Below are positions 32,732 through 43,431 of a stretch of DNA of 64,000 nt, in pieces. Numbering within the stretch: position 1 is the first letter of the stretch; each line of letters begins with the position of its first letter. The translations under genes and the position numbers were made by a program. Origin of the DNA: Serratia marcescens. GTDB lineage: Bacteria > Pseudomonadota > Gammaproteobacteria > Enterobacterales > Enterobacteriaceae. The DNA lies in NCBI RefSeq assembly GCF_006715005.1, contig NZ_VFMJ01000001.1:4030001-4094000 (forward strand). The letters are read 5' to 3'. The notes beneath the pieces are model-generated. The model was not told the DNA's origin. It was given only the letters and a program-made list of their open reading frames with translations, and made no database searches.

Positions 32732-33289
32732 ATGAAAACAAGTCGCATGCTGATGGTATCCCTGCTGCTCGCCCCGCTTTTCGCTTCCGCGCACAACTTC
32801 CAGCTCCAGCAGCGCGTAGCGCCGGTCGGCGTCAGCGACAAAGGAGAGCTCAATTACGCTGACGGTAATTTTAGCTACCAGAACTGGAACAGCGCGCAGC
32901 TCAGTGGAAAAGTGCGAGTGATACAACATATTGCCGGCCGCAGCTCCGCCAAAGACATGAACGACCCACTGATCGAAGCGATCAAGAAGGCGAAGCTACC
33001 ACACGATCGTTACCAAACGACGACAATCGTCAACACCGACGATGCCCTGATGGGCACCGCGATGTTCGTGCGCAGCAGCATTGAGGACAGCAAGAAGGAG
33101 TTCCCGTGGTCGCAGTTTATCGTCGACAGCGACGGCAACGTGCGTAAGGCCTGGGATCTGCAGCCGAAAGGCTCAGCTATTGTGGTGCTGGATAAGCAAG
33201 GGCGCATTCAGTTCGCCAAAGACGGCGCGCTGACGCCGGAAGAGGTGCAGCAGGTGATGTCCAAGCTGCACCAGCTGTTGGCGAACTAA
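32732..33289 (+). CDS. ytfJ: YtfJ family periplasmic protein
   Basis: 185 residues with a signal peptide (about 1-20, MKTSRMLMVSLLLAPLFASA). The mature part has a thioredoxin-like layout (SGKVRVIQHIAGRSSAKDMNDPL, VLDKQGRIQFAKDGALTPEEVQQV) but no CxxC, so it is not an obvious redox enzyme. AAGGAG lies 8 bases before the ATG. Function unknown. Convergent with cysQ. Confidence 0.92.
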   Translation: MKTSRMLMVSLLLAPLFASAHNFQLQQRVAPVGVSDKGELNYADGNFSYQNWNSAQLSGKVRVIQHIAGRSSAKDMNDPLIEAIKKAKLPHDRYQTTTIVNTDDALMGTAMFVRSSIEDSKKEFPWSQFIVDSDGNVRKAWDLQPKGSAIVVLDKQGRIQFAKDGALTPEEVQQVMSKLHQLLAN

Positions 33290-33290
33290 C

Positions 33291-34031
33291 TCAGAACAGC
33301 GACACCCGGAAGCCGGGGTTGAGGAAAGATTCACGCGGTGTATAGAGCAACGGCTTGCCCTGCCAATCGTGAATTTGCGCCCCGGCGGCCACCGCCACCG
33401 CATGCCCTGCTGCGGTATCCCAAATGTTGGTCGGCCCGAAGCGCGGATAGAGCTGCGCTTTGCCTTCCGCCACCAGGCAGAACTTCAGCGAGGAGCCGAC
33501 GGACACGGTCTGGTGCTCACCCAACTGCTGCAGATAGTCTTTCAGCTCGTCGTCGATATGCGACCGGCTCACCACCACCAGCGGCGGATGCGCGTTGCTG
33601 ACGCCGATCGCCTGCCGCACGCCCTTCTCTTCTTTCCATGCCTTGCCGCGCTCTGCCAGATACAGCACGTCGATCGCCGGGGCATACACCACGCCCATCA
33701 CCGCCTGCCCGTCTTCAATCAGGGCGATATTGACCGTGAACTCGCCGTTGCGGTGCAAAAACTCTTTGGTGCCGTCCAACGGATCGACCAACCAGTAGCG
33801 CGTCCAGTTGCGGCGCTCTTCCCACGCCGGCGGATCCTCTTCCGACAGCAGCGGCACCTCCGGCGTCAGGGCCGCCAGGCCGCGCTTGATGATGTGATGC
33901 GCAGCCAGATCGGCCGCCGTCACCGGTGAGTCATCTTTTTTCTGTGCGACATCAAGCGGTTGTTCACCGTCGTACACCGCCATGATCGCCGCTCCCGCCT
34001 CGCGGGACAGTTGGCAAATTCGCTCTAACAT
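33291..34031 (-). CDS. cysQ: 3'(2'),5'-bisphosphate nucleotidase CysQ
   Basis: 246-residue inositol-monophosphatase-fold enzyme that hydrolyses 3'-phosphoadenosine-5'-phosphate to AMP, clearing a by-product of sulfate assimilation. Metal ligands are visible in [16 protein letters not shown] and [11 protein letters not shown]. The second of two adjacent ATGs (34029-34031) has GAGG at a good distance and gives the E. coli length. Divergent from cpdB, another phosphoadenosine-clearing enzyme. Confidence 0.97.
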   Translation of the reverse strand: MLERICQLSREAGAAIMAVYDGEQPLDVAQKKDDSPVTAADLAAHHIIKRGLAALTPEVPLLSEEDPPAWEERRNWTRYWLVDPLDGTKEFLHRNGEFTVNIALIEDGQAVMGVVYAPAIDVLYLAERGKAWKEEKGVRQAIGVSNAHPPLVVVSRSHIDDELKDYLQQLGEHQTVSVGSSLKFCLVAEGKAQLYPRFGPTNIWDTAAGHAVAVAAGAQIHDWQGKPLLYTPRESFLNPGFRVSLF

Positions 34032-34196
34032 CATGCACCTCAACTCTGCATCTCCGTGGGAAATTTCCCTCTGTCTCTGCTAGCAGACTAGTTTTTTTTA
34101 CGCCGAATATCCATCTCAACCGGCTAACCCCCGGGAATTCCTCAGATCTTGTTGGGCACAACTGTGAACTTCCCCGCGTTACCTGCTCCCGTTTTC

Positions 34197-34223
34197 TGCC
34201 ACACTTCACAGTTTACTGTGGCA
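34197..34223. promoter_or_regulatory. Inverted repeat between cysQ and cpdB
   Basis: Perfect 7-bp arms TGCCACA (34197-34203) and TGTGGCA (34217-34223) around 13 bases, about 60 bases before cpdB. Candidate operator of unknown regulator; only loosely CRP-like. Confidence 0.35.
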
Positions 34224-34284
34224 AGCAGTGTTAATTACATTTCCCTCTGCGATAACACTCGAATAATGGAATGGAGAGACCCCA

Positions 34285-36237
34285 ATGATGAAGCATCCAC
34301 TGACGCTGTCCGCGCTTGCGCTGCTGGTATGCGCCTCGGCGCAGGCGGCCACCGTCGACCTGCGCGTGCTGGAAACCACCGACCTGCACAGCAACATGAT
34401 GGACTTCGATTATTACAAGGACACGCCGACCGACAAGTTCGGCCTGGTGCGCACCGCCAGCCTGATCCAACAGGCGCGCCAGCAGGCCGCCAACGCGGTG
34501 TTGGTGGACAACGGCGACATCATTCAGGGCAGCCCGCTCGGCGACTACATGGCGGCCAAGGGGCTGAAACCGGGCGACGTGCACCCGGTCTATAAGGCGA
34601 TGAACACGCTGGATTATGTGGTCGGCAACATCGGCAACCATGAGTTCAACTACGGGCTGGACTACCTGAAAAACGCCATCGCCGGCGCCAAATTCCCGTA
34701 CATCAACGCCAACGTCATCGACGCCAAAACGCAAAAACCGCTGTTTACGCCGTATATCATTGTCGATACGCCGGTGAAAGACCGCGACGGCAAGGCGCAT
34801 ACGCTGCGCATCGGCTACATCGGCTTCGTGCCGCCGCAGATCCTGGTGTGGGACAAGGCCAACCTGCAGGGCAAGGTGACGGTGGACGACATCACCGCCA
34901 CCGCCAAACGCTACGTGCCGGAAATGCGTAAACAGGGCGCCGATCTGGTGGTGGCGATCCCGCATTCCGGGCTGTCCAGCGAGCCTTACAAGGCAATGGC
35001 GGAGAACTCGGTCTACTACCTCAGCCAGGTACCGGGCATCGACGCCATCATGTTCGGTCACGCCCATGCGGTGTTCCCGAGCAAGGACTTCGCCAACATC
35101 AAAGGCGCGGATATCGATAAGGGCCTGCTGAACGGCGTACCGGCGGTGATGCCAGGACAATGGGGCGATCATCTCGGCGTGGTCGATCTGCAGCTCAACA
35201 ACGATGGTGGCAGCTGGAAAGTGACCGCTGCCAAAGCGGAAGCACGGCCGATCTACGACAAAGAGAACAAGAAATCGCTGGCGGCTGAGGACGCCGCGCT
35301 GGTGAAGGTGTTGGCGGACGATCACAAGGGCACGCGCGAGTTCGTCAGCCAGCCGATCGGCAAATCCGACGGCAACATGTACAGCTACCTGGCGCTGGTG
35401 CAGGACGATCCGACGGTGCAGATCGTCAACAATGCGCAGAAGGCCTACGTCGAACATTACATCCAGGGCGACCCGGATCTGGCCGATCTGCCGGTGCTGT
35501 CGGCGGCGGCGCCGTTCAAAGTCGGCGGCCGCAAGAACGATCCGGCCAGCTTCGTCGAAGTGGAAAAGGGCCAGCTCACCTTCCGCAACGCCGCCGATCT
35601 CTATCTCTACCCCAATACGCTGGTGGTGGTGAAGGCCAGCGGCAAAGAGGTGAAAGAGTGGCTGGAGTGTTCCGCCGGCCAATTCAACCAGATCGACGTC
35701 AACAGCGCCAAACCGCAAGGTTTGATCAACTGGGACGGTTTCCGCACCTATAACTTCGACGTGATCGACGGCGTCAACTACCAGATCGACGTCAGCCAAC
35801 CGGCGCGCTACGACGGCGAATGCCAGCTGATCAACGAGAAGGCGGAGCGTATCAAGCGGCTGACCTTCAACGGCAAGCCGATCGATCCGAACGCCACCTT
35901 CCTGGTCGCCACCAACAACTACCGTGCCTACGGCGGCAAGTTTGCCGGCACCGGCGACCAACATATCGCTTTCGCTTCGCCGGATGAAAACCGCTCGGTG
36001 CTGGCGGCCTACATCAGCGCCGAAACCCAGCGCCACGGCGCAGTGCATCCGCAGGCAGACAACAACTGGCGTTTGGCGACCTTCAGCAGCAAGCAGCCGC
36101 TGGATATCCGCTTCGAGACCTCGCCATCGGACAAAGCGACGGCGTTTATCAAAGAGCACGCCCAATACCCAATGACCGCCGAAGGCCATGACCGCATCGG
36201 TTTCGCGGTCTATCGCATCGATTTAAGCGCGAAATAA
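34285..36237 (+). CDS. cpdB: 2',3'-cyclic-nucleotide 2'-phosphodiesterase/3'-nucleotidase
   Basis: 650-residue periplasmic enzyme. Signal peptide about 1-22 (ending AQA), metallophosphoesterase domain with [24 protein letters not shown] and FGHAHAVF metal-ligand motifs, then a 5'-nucleotidase C-terminal substrate domain ([10 protein letters not shown]). Breaks down 2',3'-cyclic nucleotides from RNA for salvage. Same size as in E. coli. Followed by a GC-rich hairpin. Confidence 0.97.
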   Translation: MMKHPLTLSALALLVCASAQAATVDLRVLETTDLHSNMMDFDYYKDTPTDKFGLVRTASLIQQARQQAANAVLVDNGDIIQGSPLGDYMAAKGLKPGDVHPVYKAMNTLDYVVGNIGNHEFNYGLDYLKNAIAGAKFPYINANVIDAKTQKPLFTPYIIVDTPVKDRDGKAHTLRIGYIGFVPPQILVWDKANLQGKVTVDDITATAKRYVPEMRKQGADLVVAIPHSGLSSEPYKAMAENSVYYLSQVPGIDAIMFGHAHAVFPSKDFANIKGADIDKGLLNGVPAVMPGQWGDHLGVVDLQLNNDGGSWKVTAAKAEARPIYDKENKKSLAAEDAALVKVLADDHKGTREFVSQPIGKSDGNMYSYLALVQDDPTVQIVNNAQKAYVEHYIQGDPDLADLPVLSAAAPFKVGGRKNDPASFVEVEKGQLTFRNAADLYLYPNTLVVVKASGKEVKEWLECSAGQFNQIDVNSAKPQGLINWDGFRTYNFDVIDGVNYQIDVSQPARYDGECQLINEKAERIKRLTFNGKPIDPNATFLVATNNYRAYGGKFAGTGDQHIAFASPDENRSVLAAYISAETQRHGAVHPQADNNWRLATFSSKQPLDIRFETSPSDKATAFIKEHAQYPMTAEGHDRIGFAVYRIDLSAK

Positions 36238-36243
36238 TCGCCA

Positions 36244-36264
36244 GGCCGGGGCAATCCCCCGGCC
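36244..36264 (+). terminator. Probable cpdB terminator
   Basis: GGCCGGGG-CAAT-CCCCCGGCC hairpin with only a broken T tract after it. Confidence 0.45.
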
Positions 36265-36296
36265 ATCTCCTCTATTTTCCCGCTGGCGCGCCCTTT

Positions 36297-36319
36297 AAAT
36301 TGTATTTAAAATGCATGTT
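36297..36319. promoter_or_regulatory. NsrR operator upstream of ytfE
   Basis: Half sites ATTGTATTT (36299-36307) and AAATGCATG (36309-36317) around a central A fit the enterobacterial NsrR motif of two AANATGCATTT-type arms; 8 of 11 positions are symmetric. It ends 31 bases before the ytfE start. The repressor gene nsrR is at 48965-49390. Confidence 0.75.
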
Positions 36320-36350
36320 ATAAAATTCCTTCGTTTAAAGAGGCACTACC

Positions 36351-37016
36351 ATGGATTACCGCAATCAATCCCTTGGCGCGCTCGCTATCGCCATTCCCCG
36401 GGCATCACGTCTGTTTCGCCAGCATCAGCTGGATTTCTGCTGCGGCGGTCGGCAATCGCTGGCACGCGCCGCCGAGCGCAAAGGGCTGGACATCGACCAG
36501 TTGGAGAACGCGCTGGCCGCACTCGCCGCCGCGCCGGAGCAAAGCCGGGACTGGCGCACGGCGCCGCTCGATGAGGTGATCGACTACATTCTGCCGCGCT
36601 TTCATCAGCGGCACCGCGAACAGTTGGCCGAACTGGTGCTGATGGCGGAAAAAGTCGAACGCGTGCACGGCGACAAACCCACCTGTCCGCGCGGACTGGC
36701 GAAGCAGTTGAACCTGATCCGCCTGGATCTGGAGAATCACATGATGAAAGAGGAGCAGATCCTGTTCCCGCTGATCAAACAGGGCATGGGGCCGCAGGCC
36801 GCCGGACCGATCTCGGTGATGGAACATGAGCATGACGAGGCGGGTGAACAACTGGAGGTGGTGAAGTTCCTCACCGATAACGTGACGCCACCGGAGGGCG
36901 CCTGCACCACCTGGCGGGCGCTGTACAACGGCATCGACGAGTTCATCGGCGATCTGATGGAACACATCAGCCTGGAAAACAATCTGCTGTTCCCGCGCGC
37001 GCTACGCGGCGCATAA
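36351..37016 (+). CDS. ytfE: Iron-sulfur cluster repair di-iron protein YtfE (RIC)
   Basis: 221-residue repair-of-iron-centres protein acting after nitrosative or oxidative damage. The N-terminal ScdA-like segment has [15 protein letters not shown]; the hemerythrin-like bundle supplies His and Glu ligands ([46 protein letters not shown]). An NsrR operator lies upstream. Convergent with fklB. Confidence 0.97.
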   Translation: MDYRNQSLGALAIAIPRASRLFRQHQLDFCCGGRQSLARAAERKGLDIDQLENALAALAAAPEQSRDWRTAPLDEVIDYILPRFHQRHREQLAELVLMAEKVERVHGDKPTCPRGLAKQLNLIRLDLENHMMKEEQILFPLIKQGMGPQAAGPISVMEHEHDEAGEQLEVVKFLTDNVTPPEGACTTWRALYNGIDEFIGDLMEHISLENNLLFPRALRGA

Positions 37017-37040
37017 AATAAGGGCGCCACGAAGGCGCCC
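37014..37040 (-). terminator. fklB terminator
   Basis: Minus-strand GGGCGCC-TTCGT-GGCGCCC followed by TTATTTTA. It lies between convergent ytfE and fklB. Confidence 0.7.
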
Positions 37041-37059
37041 AGAGCAATCCTCGGGGGGA

Positions 37060-37680
37060 TTACAGGATTTCCAGCAGCTCGACGTCGAACACCAGCGCGC
37101 TGAACGGCGGGATGGACGCGCCTGCGCCACGTTCGCCGTAGGCCAGGTTGTGCGGGATATACAGCTGCCATTTGGAACCAACCGGCATCAGGGTCAGCGC
37201 TTCGATCCAGCCTGGGATCACGCCGCTGACCGGGAATTCTGCCGGCTGGCCGCGCTCGACCGAGCTGTCGAACACGTCACCGTTGATCAGACGACCGGTA
37301 TAGTGCACACGCACGCGATCCTGACGGGACGGGATTGGGCCGTTGCCCTGCTCCAGCACGGAGAACTGCAGGCCAGACTCGGTCAGCGTCACGTCGTCGC
37401 GCTTAGCGTTGTCGTCCAGGAATTTCTGGCCTTCAACGGCCATCGCCTGCTGACGCTCGCGGCGCACCGCATCCGCACGCTCGTGGATTTCACGCAGCGC
37501 ACGGTGCACCACGTCTACCGGAACCGCCGGGGCATTCCCTTCCAGCGCGTCGCGCAGACCCGCCAGCAAAGCTTCCGGTTGCAAACCTTCCAGCCCGGAC
37601 TCTTGCAGCTGCTGGCCGACCTGTAAACCAATCCCGTAACTTGCTTGCGCTTCAACGCTGTCAAAAGAAGGGGTTGTCAT
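37060..37680 (-). CDS. fklB: FKBP-type peptidyl-prolyl isomerase FklB (FKBP22)
   Basis: 206 residues: helical dimerisation domain (about 1-90) and FKBP domain ([56 protein letters not shown]). No signal peptide, so cytoplasmic, as FklB. The ATG at 37680 gives the E. coli length and sits behind AAGGAAAA; 18 open codons upstream are ignored. Confidence 0.96.
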   Translation of the reverse strand: MTTPSFDSVEAQASYGIGLQVGQQLQESGLEGLQPEALLAGLRDALEGNAPAVPVDVVHRALREIHERADAVRRERQQAMAVEGQKFLDDNAKRDDVTLTESGLQFSVLEQGNGPIPSRQDRVRVHYTGRLINGDVFDSSVERGQPAEFPVSGVIPGWIEALTLMPVGSKWQLYIPHNLAYGERGAGASIPPFSALVFDVELLEIL

Positions 37681-37845
37681 GGGGTTTTCCTTAAGTCTGT
37701 AAAAAGTCGAAAGCGCAGCATAACAGCGCGTCAATGCCGGGTAAAATCTTGTGTGGAGAATGATGACTTTTGTCGTAGAAAAAGAAACAATAACCTTCTG
37801 TTAACGCCCGCAGCCGCAAACCCCGGCCCTGCCGCTCAGCCGCCT

Positions 37846-37874
37846 TTCACTTCAATCAGTTAGCGGGCTATACT
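37846..37874 (+). promoter_or_regulatory. Probable ytfB promoter
   Basis: -35 TTCACT (37846-37851), 17-base spacer, -10 TATACT (37869-37874), 73 bases before ytfB. Confidence 0.55.
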
Positions 37875-37947
37875 GAAAGCAGGATATCGGGCAGGCGACG
37901 CGTTTGTCGCGCCGCGCTAATTACTACGCCGTCGAAGAGAGGTCACC

Positions 37948-38619
37948 ATGGGCAGAATCGCGCCCAGGAGAAGGAAAACCACCCGCATCTACCAGCCGCT
38001 GCTGCGCACCTGGCTGAACGTCAGCCAGCGCCTGAAACCGGGCGCCGCACCCACGTCTGAAGGCGCGGAACCGCCATCGGAGCCACCGCCGGCCAACGAC
38101 AAAATGCAGCAGGTCAAAGCGCTGCTGGCCAAAGTCTGGCATCTGCCGGACGGTTTCCATTGGATGGAGCCGCTGCCCTACTTTCACCGCCGCTGGGTGC
38201 TGATCTTCGGCATCATCCTGCTGTTGGCGTTGCTGTGGCCCTACTCGCCCGAAAGACAGCCGTTCCCGGTTTCCCAACAGGAAACCAGCGTGCCGCTGCA
38301 GGCCGATCTGCAAAACGGCGGCGGCGCCACGTCTACCAACGAACCGACGCCGGCGGGCAACTGGCAGCGTTATCAGATCCAGCCCGGCCAGACGCTGGCC
38401 CAGCTGTTTCGCGACAACAATCTGCCGGTGAATGAAGTGTTCGCCATGGCGCAGGTGGAAGGCGGCGACAAGCCGCTGAGCAACATGAAAGCCGGCCAGG
38501 AAGTGCGTATCGAACGCGACGCCAACGGCGTGATTAACGCGCTGTCGGTCACCACGGTGGACAACAGCCAGGCGCTGTTCCGCCGCCAGGCCGACGGCAG
38601 CTACCGCCGGGAACGTTAA
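37948..38619 (+). CDS. ytfB: OapA-family cell-division-associated protein YtfB
   Basis: 223 residues: cytoplasmic N-terminus rich in basic residues, the OapA N-terminal segment (ALLAKVWHLPDGFHWMEPLPYFHRR), one helix (about 83-99), then a periplasmic LysM-like OapA domain (RYQIQPGQTLAQLFRDNNLPVNEVFAMAQVEGG). E. coli YtfB binds glycan at the septum. The first 50 residues are longer and more basic/Pro-rich than in E. coli. Convergent with the DUF488 gene, 3 bases apart. Confidence 0.9.
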   Translation: MGRIAPRRRKTTRIYQPLLRTWLNVSQRLKPGAAPTSEGAEPPSEPPPANDKMQQVKALLAKVWHLPDGFHWMEPLPYFHRRWVLIFGIILLLALLWPYSPERQPFPVSQQETSVPLQADLQNGGGATSTNEPTPAGNWQRYQIQPGQTLAQLFRDNNLPVNEVFAMAQVEGGDKPLSNMKAGQEVRIERDANGVINALSVTTVDNSQALFRRQADGSYRRER

Positions 38620-38622
38620 TCC

Positions 38623-38976
38623 CTACAGCTGCGCCAGCAGAAACTCGCGCAGCACCACGCCCTGGTTGTGCTCGGTATCTTTGCTGCCATACAGCAGCGT
38701 CAGCGCTTGCCCCTGCCGTAACAGCGCCACCAGCGGCTGCCAGGCGTCGTTGGCCGCCAGCTGTTGGCGGTAGCGCTCCTCGAAGACCGCCCACTGGTCG
38801 GTATGCTGATGGAACCACTTGCGCAGTTCGTCATCCGGCGCCACCTGTTTCAGCCACTGGACGCCCGCTAGCCGCTCCTTGCTGATGCCGCGCGGCCATA
38901 GCCGGTCTATCAGATAACAATGTTCCGGCGCCGGCGCGCTGAAATCGTAAACCCGCTGTAGCGTAATCTTTGCCAT
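38623..38976 (-). CDS. DUF488 family protein (YeaO-like)
   Basis: 117 residues with the DUF488 pattern YLIDRLWPRGISKERL near the start and LTLLYGSKDTEHNQGVVLREFL near the end. Family proteins are small and soluble; no activity is established. It stands upstream of nothing obvious on its strand and is convergent with ytfB, between ytfB and rplI. A GGAGAG site precedes the ATG. Confidence 0.85.
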   Translation of the reverse strand: MAKITLQRVYDFSAPAPEHCYLIDRLWPRGISKERLAGVQWLKQVAPDDELRKWFHQHTDQWAVFEERYRQQLAANDAWQPLVALLRQGQALTLLYGSKDTEHNQGVVLREFLLAQL

Positions 38977-39037
38977 CGCTCGCTCTCCTTTTTATCTCGT
39001 CTTCAAGCGTAGCGCGTTTTGCCGGGCGCAGAAAAGC

Positions 39038-39064
39038 AAAACGCCAGCGCGAGGCTGGCGTTTT
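39038..39064 (-). terminator. rplI terminator
   Basis: Minus-strand AAAACGCCAGC-CTCGC-GCTGGCGTTTT, ending the rpsF-priB-rpsR-rplI operon. Confidence 0.8.
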
Positions 39065-39087
39065 AACCGGGTTAACAGCAGCGTAAA

Positions 39088-39552
<465 letters not shown>

Positions 39553-39579
39553 TCAAAGTCGTTAATGGACAGTGGCCGA

Positions 39580-40129
<550 letters not shown>

Positions 40130-40137
40130 GGCGGCAA

Positions 40138-40615
<478 letters not shown>

Positions 40616-40635
40616 CGGCTGAAAAATGACGCGTA

Positions 40636-40664
40636 ATCATACTGACGCAGGGCGGGAAACTCAA
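40636..40664 (-). promoter_or_regulatory. rpsF operon promoter
   Basis: Minus-strand -35 TTGAGT (40659-40664), 17-base spacer, -10 TATGAT (40636-40641). The leader would be about 90 bases. Confidence 0.75.
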
Positions 40665-40990
40665 GGACTGCGTGGGTTTTATTCGCGTTAATGCGAGGCG
40701 CTATGGGAAATAGCACGATTTGCTCGTGGGTGAACCTATGTACGCCGATCCATCGGTTTCAAAAATCTTTCAATGAAATCAGAGTTGAGTCACAAATCTA
40801 TTTCACTTTTTTTGAAAGAGGTCATCAAAAGCCCCCGCTTTTTAATCCGCCGCAACGGACTAAAATTAACCATATCCGCCGCAGACAGCGCGACGAAAAA
40901 GATTTCAGATTATTCAATGCAGATAAATGACTTTTTGCCGCAGCGACATTCGCTGTCAGGCAGTAACGGCAAAGGGTTAAGAGAGGCACT

Positions 40991-41257
40991 ATGAAACGCA
41001 TCATTCTAGCAACGGCGCTGGCCGCCCTGTTCTCCGCCAACGTAATGGCCGCGACGGAGATCACGTCGCACCAGGCCGATCAACGCCAGAGCGTCGGCTT
41101 CGTCACCCTGAACCAGAACGTGGTTTCGCCGGATGACGCCAGCAGCCAGGTCAGCAAAATCGCCGACCAACGCGGCGCAAGCTCTTATCGCATCATCGCC
41201 CTGCACGAACCGGGCGACAACAGCACGATGCACGTCAGCGCCGAGCTGTACCGCTAA
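40991..41257 (+). CDS. yjfY: DUF1471 periplasmic protein YjfY
   Basis: 88 residues: signal peptide (about 1-20, ending VMA) and a DUF1471 domain (SVGFVTLNQNVVSPDDASSQVSKIAD, GASSYRIIALHEPGDNSTMHVSAELYR). It matches E. coli YjfY in place (divergent from rpsF) and in the EPG..N.MH.SA..YR ending. Physiological role unknown; the family is stress-linked. Confidence 0.87.
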   Translation: MKRIILATALAALFSANVMAATEITSHQADQRQSVGFVTLNQNVVSPDDASSQVSKIADQRGASSYRIIALHEPGDNSTMHVSAELYR

Positions 41258-41356
41258 AAAGACGCGCCGCACCAGGGAAATCCCCAGGGCTTCATCAGAA
41301 AGCCCGTTCAGTCCTCGCCGGAGCGCCGCCCGTTGGGCGCTCCATTTTCTCACCCT

Positions 41357-41719
41357 TCACAGCTTGAGCAAGGCCGGCATGCTGAACGCCTTGCCCGGAT
41401 TATGCAATTGCAGCGCCATCTGCAGATAATTTGTCCGCGTTTGCAGCAGTTCGGCGCTTCCCGTCAGGGTCGCCCGCTGCTCGAAGGAGAGCGTACCGGC
41501 CGCCGCGGTGTGAGTGGCCGCCGTTTTCGGCACGAAGGCAAACAGCGCCGTCATGTTTTGCACCGTCTGCGCGGTGATACGCGACAGCGGATTCGCCTTG
41601 TTTTGTCGCGCCTTGCCGTCGGCTGCCCCCAGCATCTCGCTGAAGGCCGCTGAGTTCAGTTCGGCGCGCGCTTTCATCGTTCCCATTAAACCGGCCGTAC
41701 TGCCGATGTTTTTTATCAT
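41357..41719 (-). CDS. Hypothetical protein, unrecognised
   Basis: 120 residues, MIKNIGSTAGLMGTMKARAELNSAAFSEMLG then NPLSRITAQTVQNMTALFAFVPKT and a long helix (LSFEQRATLTGSAELLQTRTNYLQMALQL) near the end. No signal peptide, membrane helix or cysteine. The look (small, helical, Ala/Thr/Gln-rich, with a C-terminal helical hairpin) recalls type III secretion inner-rod proteins, but I cannot support that and no secretion genes are nearby. AGGAG and AGAGGG lie before the ATG and base use is like its neighbours, so I believe it is a real gene. It occupies the place of the ula genes of E. coli. Confidence 0.6.
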   Translation of the reverse strand: MIKNIGSTAGLMGTMKARAELNSAAFSEMLGAADGKARQNKANPLSRITAQTVQNMTALFAFVPKTAATHTAAAGTLSFEQRATLTGSAELLQTRTNYLQMALQLHNPGKAFSMPALLKL

Positions 41720-41843
41720 GCCCTCTGCTCCTTGCTGCCCTGAAAGAATTCAAGCAGACATTCTCCCCCTTCATTCAGCCAAACGATGGCCGAAACAGCC
41801 CGCACAGAGCGGTGCAATTCCCTGCATCGCGCACGGAAACACA

Positions 41844-42596
41844 CTACAACTCGCGGCGGAAAAAGTCGGCCGTGGCAGACAGCGCCAGCGGCGTGATGCG
41901 GTGTTTCACCCCCGGTTCGATGAGCGACGTCAAGCGGCCATCCGCGCCTTGCTGCCGCAACTCGGCCGCCAAACGCAGGCTGTCTGTCGCCGGCACCACG
42001 TCGTCCGTCTCGCCGTGCCACAGCAGCAGCGGCCGCCCGGCAATCGTCTCCAAACGCCCTTCCAGCTCATACTCCGCCAATACGGCGGTGCGCGCCGCAA
42101 ACGCCGCCGGCGAGAGCGCCTCGCCCTCTTCGCCCAACGGCGGATACAGCGTTTGCGCCAGCGAACGGTAATAGCCGGAACCCATCAGGCTGGCGGCCGC
42201 CCGGATCCACGGGAAACGCGCGAAGGCGCCCAGCGCGGTCATGCCGCCCATAGAGGCGCCGGCGACGCCGATACGCCCGTCGGCAATCAGGCCGAGCCGC
42301 TCGAAATGCGCCTTGATCTGCGGCAGCTCGTCGATATTGCTGCGCAGGATCTCCCAAAACGAGGCCAGACGCCGCGCCTCATCGCCGTCGAACCGCTCGC
42401 CGTGCCGATCGGCATCCGGCAATACCACCCGAAAACCAACGCGCGCCAGCGCATAGGCGAAGTAGGCGTACACCTCTTTCGACGAGGTATAGCCATGGCA
42501 GAAGAACACCGTCGGCAAGGGCCGGTGATAGTGCCCGGCGGGAACGGCATGGATCACCGCAATATCGCCCACCCGCTCGTCATGAATTTCGATCAT
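41844..42596 (-). CDS. yjfP: Alpha/beta-hydrolase esterase YjfP
   Basis: 250 residues. The oxyanion-side HGYTSSKEVYAYF, nucleophile elbow GVAGASMGGMTALG (Ser near 117), aspartate in LLLWHGETDDVVP and His in GVKHRITP complete a hydrolase triad. E. coli YjfP hydrolyses short acyl esters. The ATG at 42594-42596 gives the E. coli length; 12 open codons upstream lack similarity. Confidence 0.93.
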   Translation of the reverse strand: MIEIHDERVGDIAVIHAVPAGHYHRPLPTVFFCHGYTSSKEVYAYFAYALARVGFRVVLPDADRHGERFDGDEARRLASFWEILRSNIDELPQIKAHFERLGLIADGRIGVAGASMGGMTALGAFARFPWIRAAASLMGSGYYRSLAQTLYPPLGEEGEALSPAAFAARTAVLAEYELEGRLETIAGRPLLLWHGETDDVVPATDSLRLAAELRQQGADGRLTSLIEPGVKHRITPLALSATADFFRREL

Positions 42597-42723
42597 CCGT
42601 TCATCCTCAACCCACCTGTTGGCATTCATCATGACAAACTTGCGCCAGCCAGCGTTAGCTCAATCTGTTCCAGCTTATATTGCGTTACACTGAAGCCATC
42701 GTACCGGCACTTTCGAGGTCACC

Positions 42724-43032
42724 ATGACGCTAGTCCGCACACTCATCGCCCTGACGCTGGCCGCACAGCTTTCCGCCTGCGGCATCATGACCACCACGCC
42801 GAAACCGCCGCCGCCGCCCACCGCACAGGCGCAGGAGATCGTCCGCGCGCAGACCGCCGAGCTGGTGAAAATCGGTACCGTCACCGCCGTAGTGCGCGGC
42901 AGCCCGATGGACGTGGAAGCGGAGATTCAGCGCAAGGCCACCGCCGCCGGCGCCCGGTATTACGTGATCATCATGAACAGCGAAACCATCGTGCCGGGCC
43001 AATGGTATTCCCAGGCGATCCTGTATCGGTAA
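42724..43032 (+). CDS. bsmA: Biofilm peroxide-resistance lipoprotein BsmA
   Basis: 102 residues with a lipobox (LSAC, Cys at about 19), a Pro-rich linker (PKPPPPPTAQAQ) and a DUF1471 domain (KIGTVTAVVRGSPMDVEAEIQRKATAAGARYYVI, VPGQWYSQAILYR). E. coli BsmA (YjfO) affects peroxide stress survival in biofilms. Divergent from yjfP; yjfN follows after 123 bases. Confidence 0.9.
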   Translation: MTLVRTLIALTLAAQLSACGIMTTTPKPPPPPTAQAQEIVRAQTAELVKIGTVTAVVRGSPMDVEAEIQRKATAAGARYYVIIMNSETIVPGQWYSQAILYR

Positions 43033-43155
43033 GGCGGGGATTTTTTAAGCAGATTTACACTGCCTTTGCACAGGCTGAAGTAGGGTGTTGCACACTGGCG
43101 GACAGCATGCCGCATGTTGCGGGTGTCGATTCAGGATCTGACGAAGGGGAACGCT

Positions 43156-43431
43156 ATGAAACGCTCCACCGCACTCACCTCCCTCCTGCTTTCAGTAGGG
43201 CTGCTCAGCACCGGCGCACAGTCCGCCGAGCTGGCGCCCGCCGATCGCGTGACGCCGCTCAGTGAAATCGCCGAGATCACCTTTAACGATCTGCCCGGTT
43301 CACCGCAGGAGGCGGAGCAGGCCATCGCCCGCACCGCCGGCCAACACGGCGCCAGCTATTACCGCATCCTGCGGATGGAAGAGCAGGCGCACCCGCTTGG
43401 CTGGCGCGCCTCGGCCATCTTATACCTTTAG
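43156..43431 (+). CDS. yjfN: DUF1471 periplasmic protein YjfN
   Basis: 91 residues: signal peptide (about 1-23, ending QSA) and a DUF1471 domain (LSEIAEITFNDLPGSPQEAEQAI, HGASYYRILRMEEQ..GWRASAILYL). E. coli YjfN is reported to activate the periplasmic protease DegP. The ATG at 43156 has AAGGGGA upstream. Its TAG stop overlaps the stop of the opposing yjfL gene. Confidence 0.88.
   Translation: MKRSTALTSLLLSVGLLSTGAQSAELAPADRVTPLSEIAEITFNDLPGSPQEAEQAIARTAGQHGASYYRILRMEEQAHPLGWRASAILYL

Noticed and set aside
34231-36189. Open frame of about 650 codons on the minus strand opposite cpdB
   Set aside because: Antisense shadow; cpdB has signal peptide and all catalytic motifs.
41357-41719. Type III secretion inner-rod protein
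   Set aside because: Only a vague likeness in the C-terminal helix, and no secretion genes are near.
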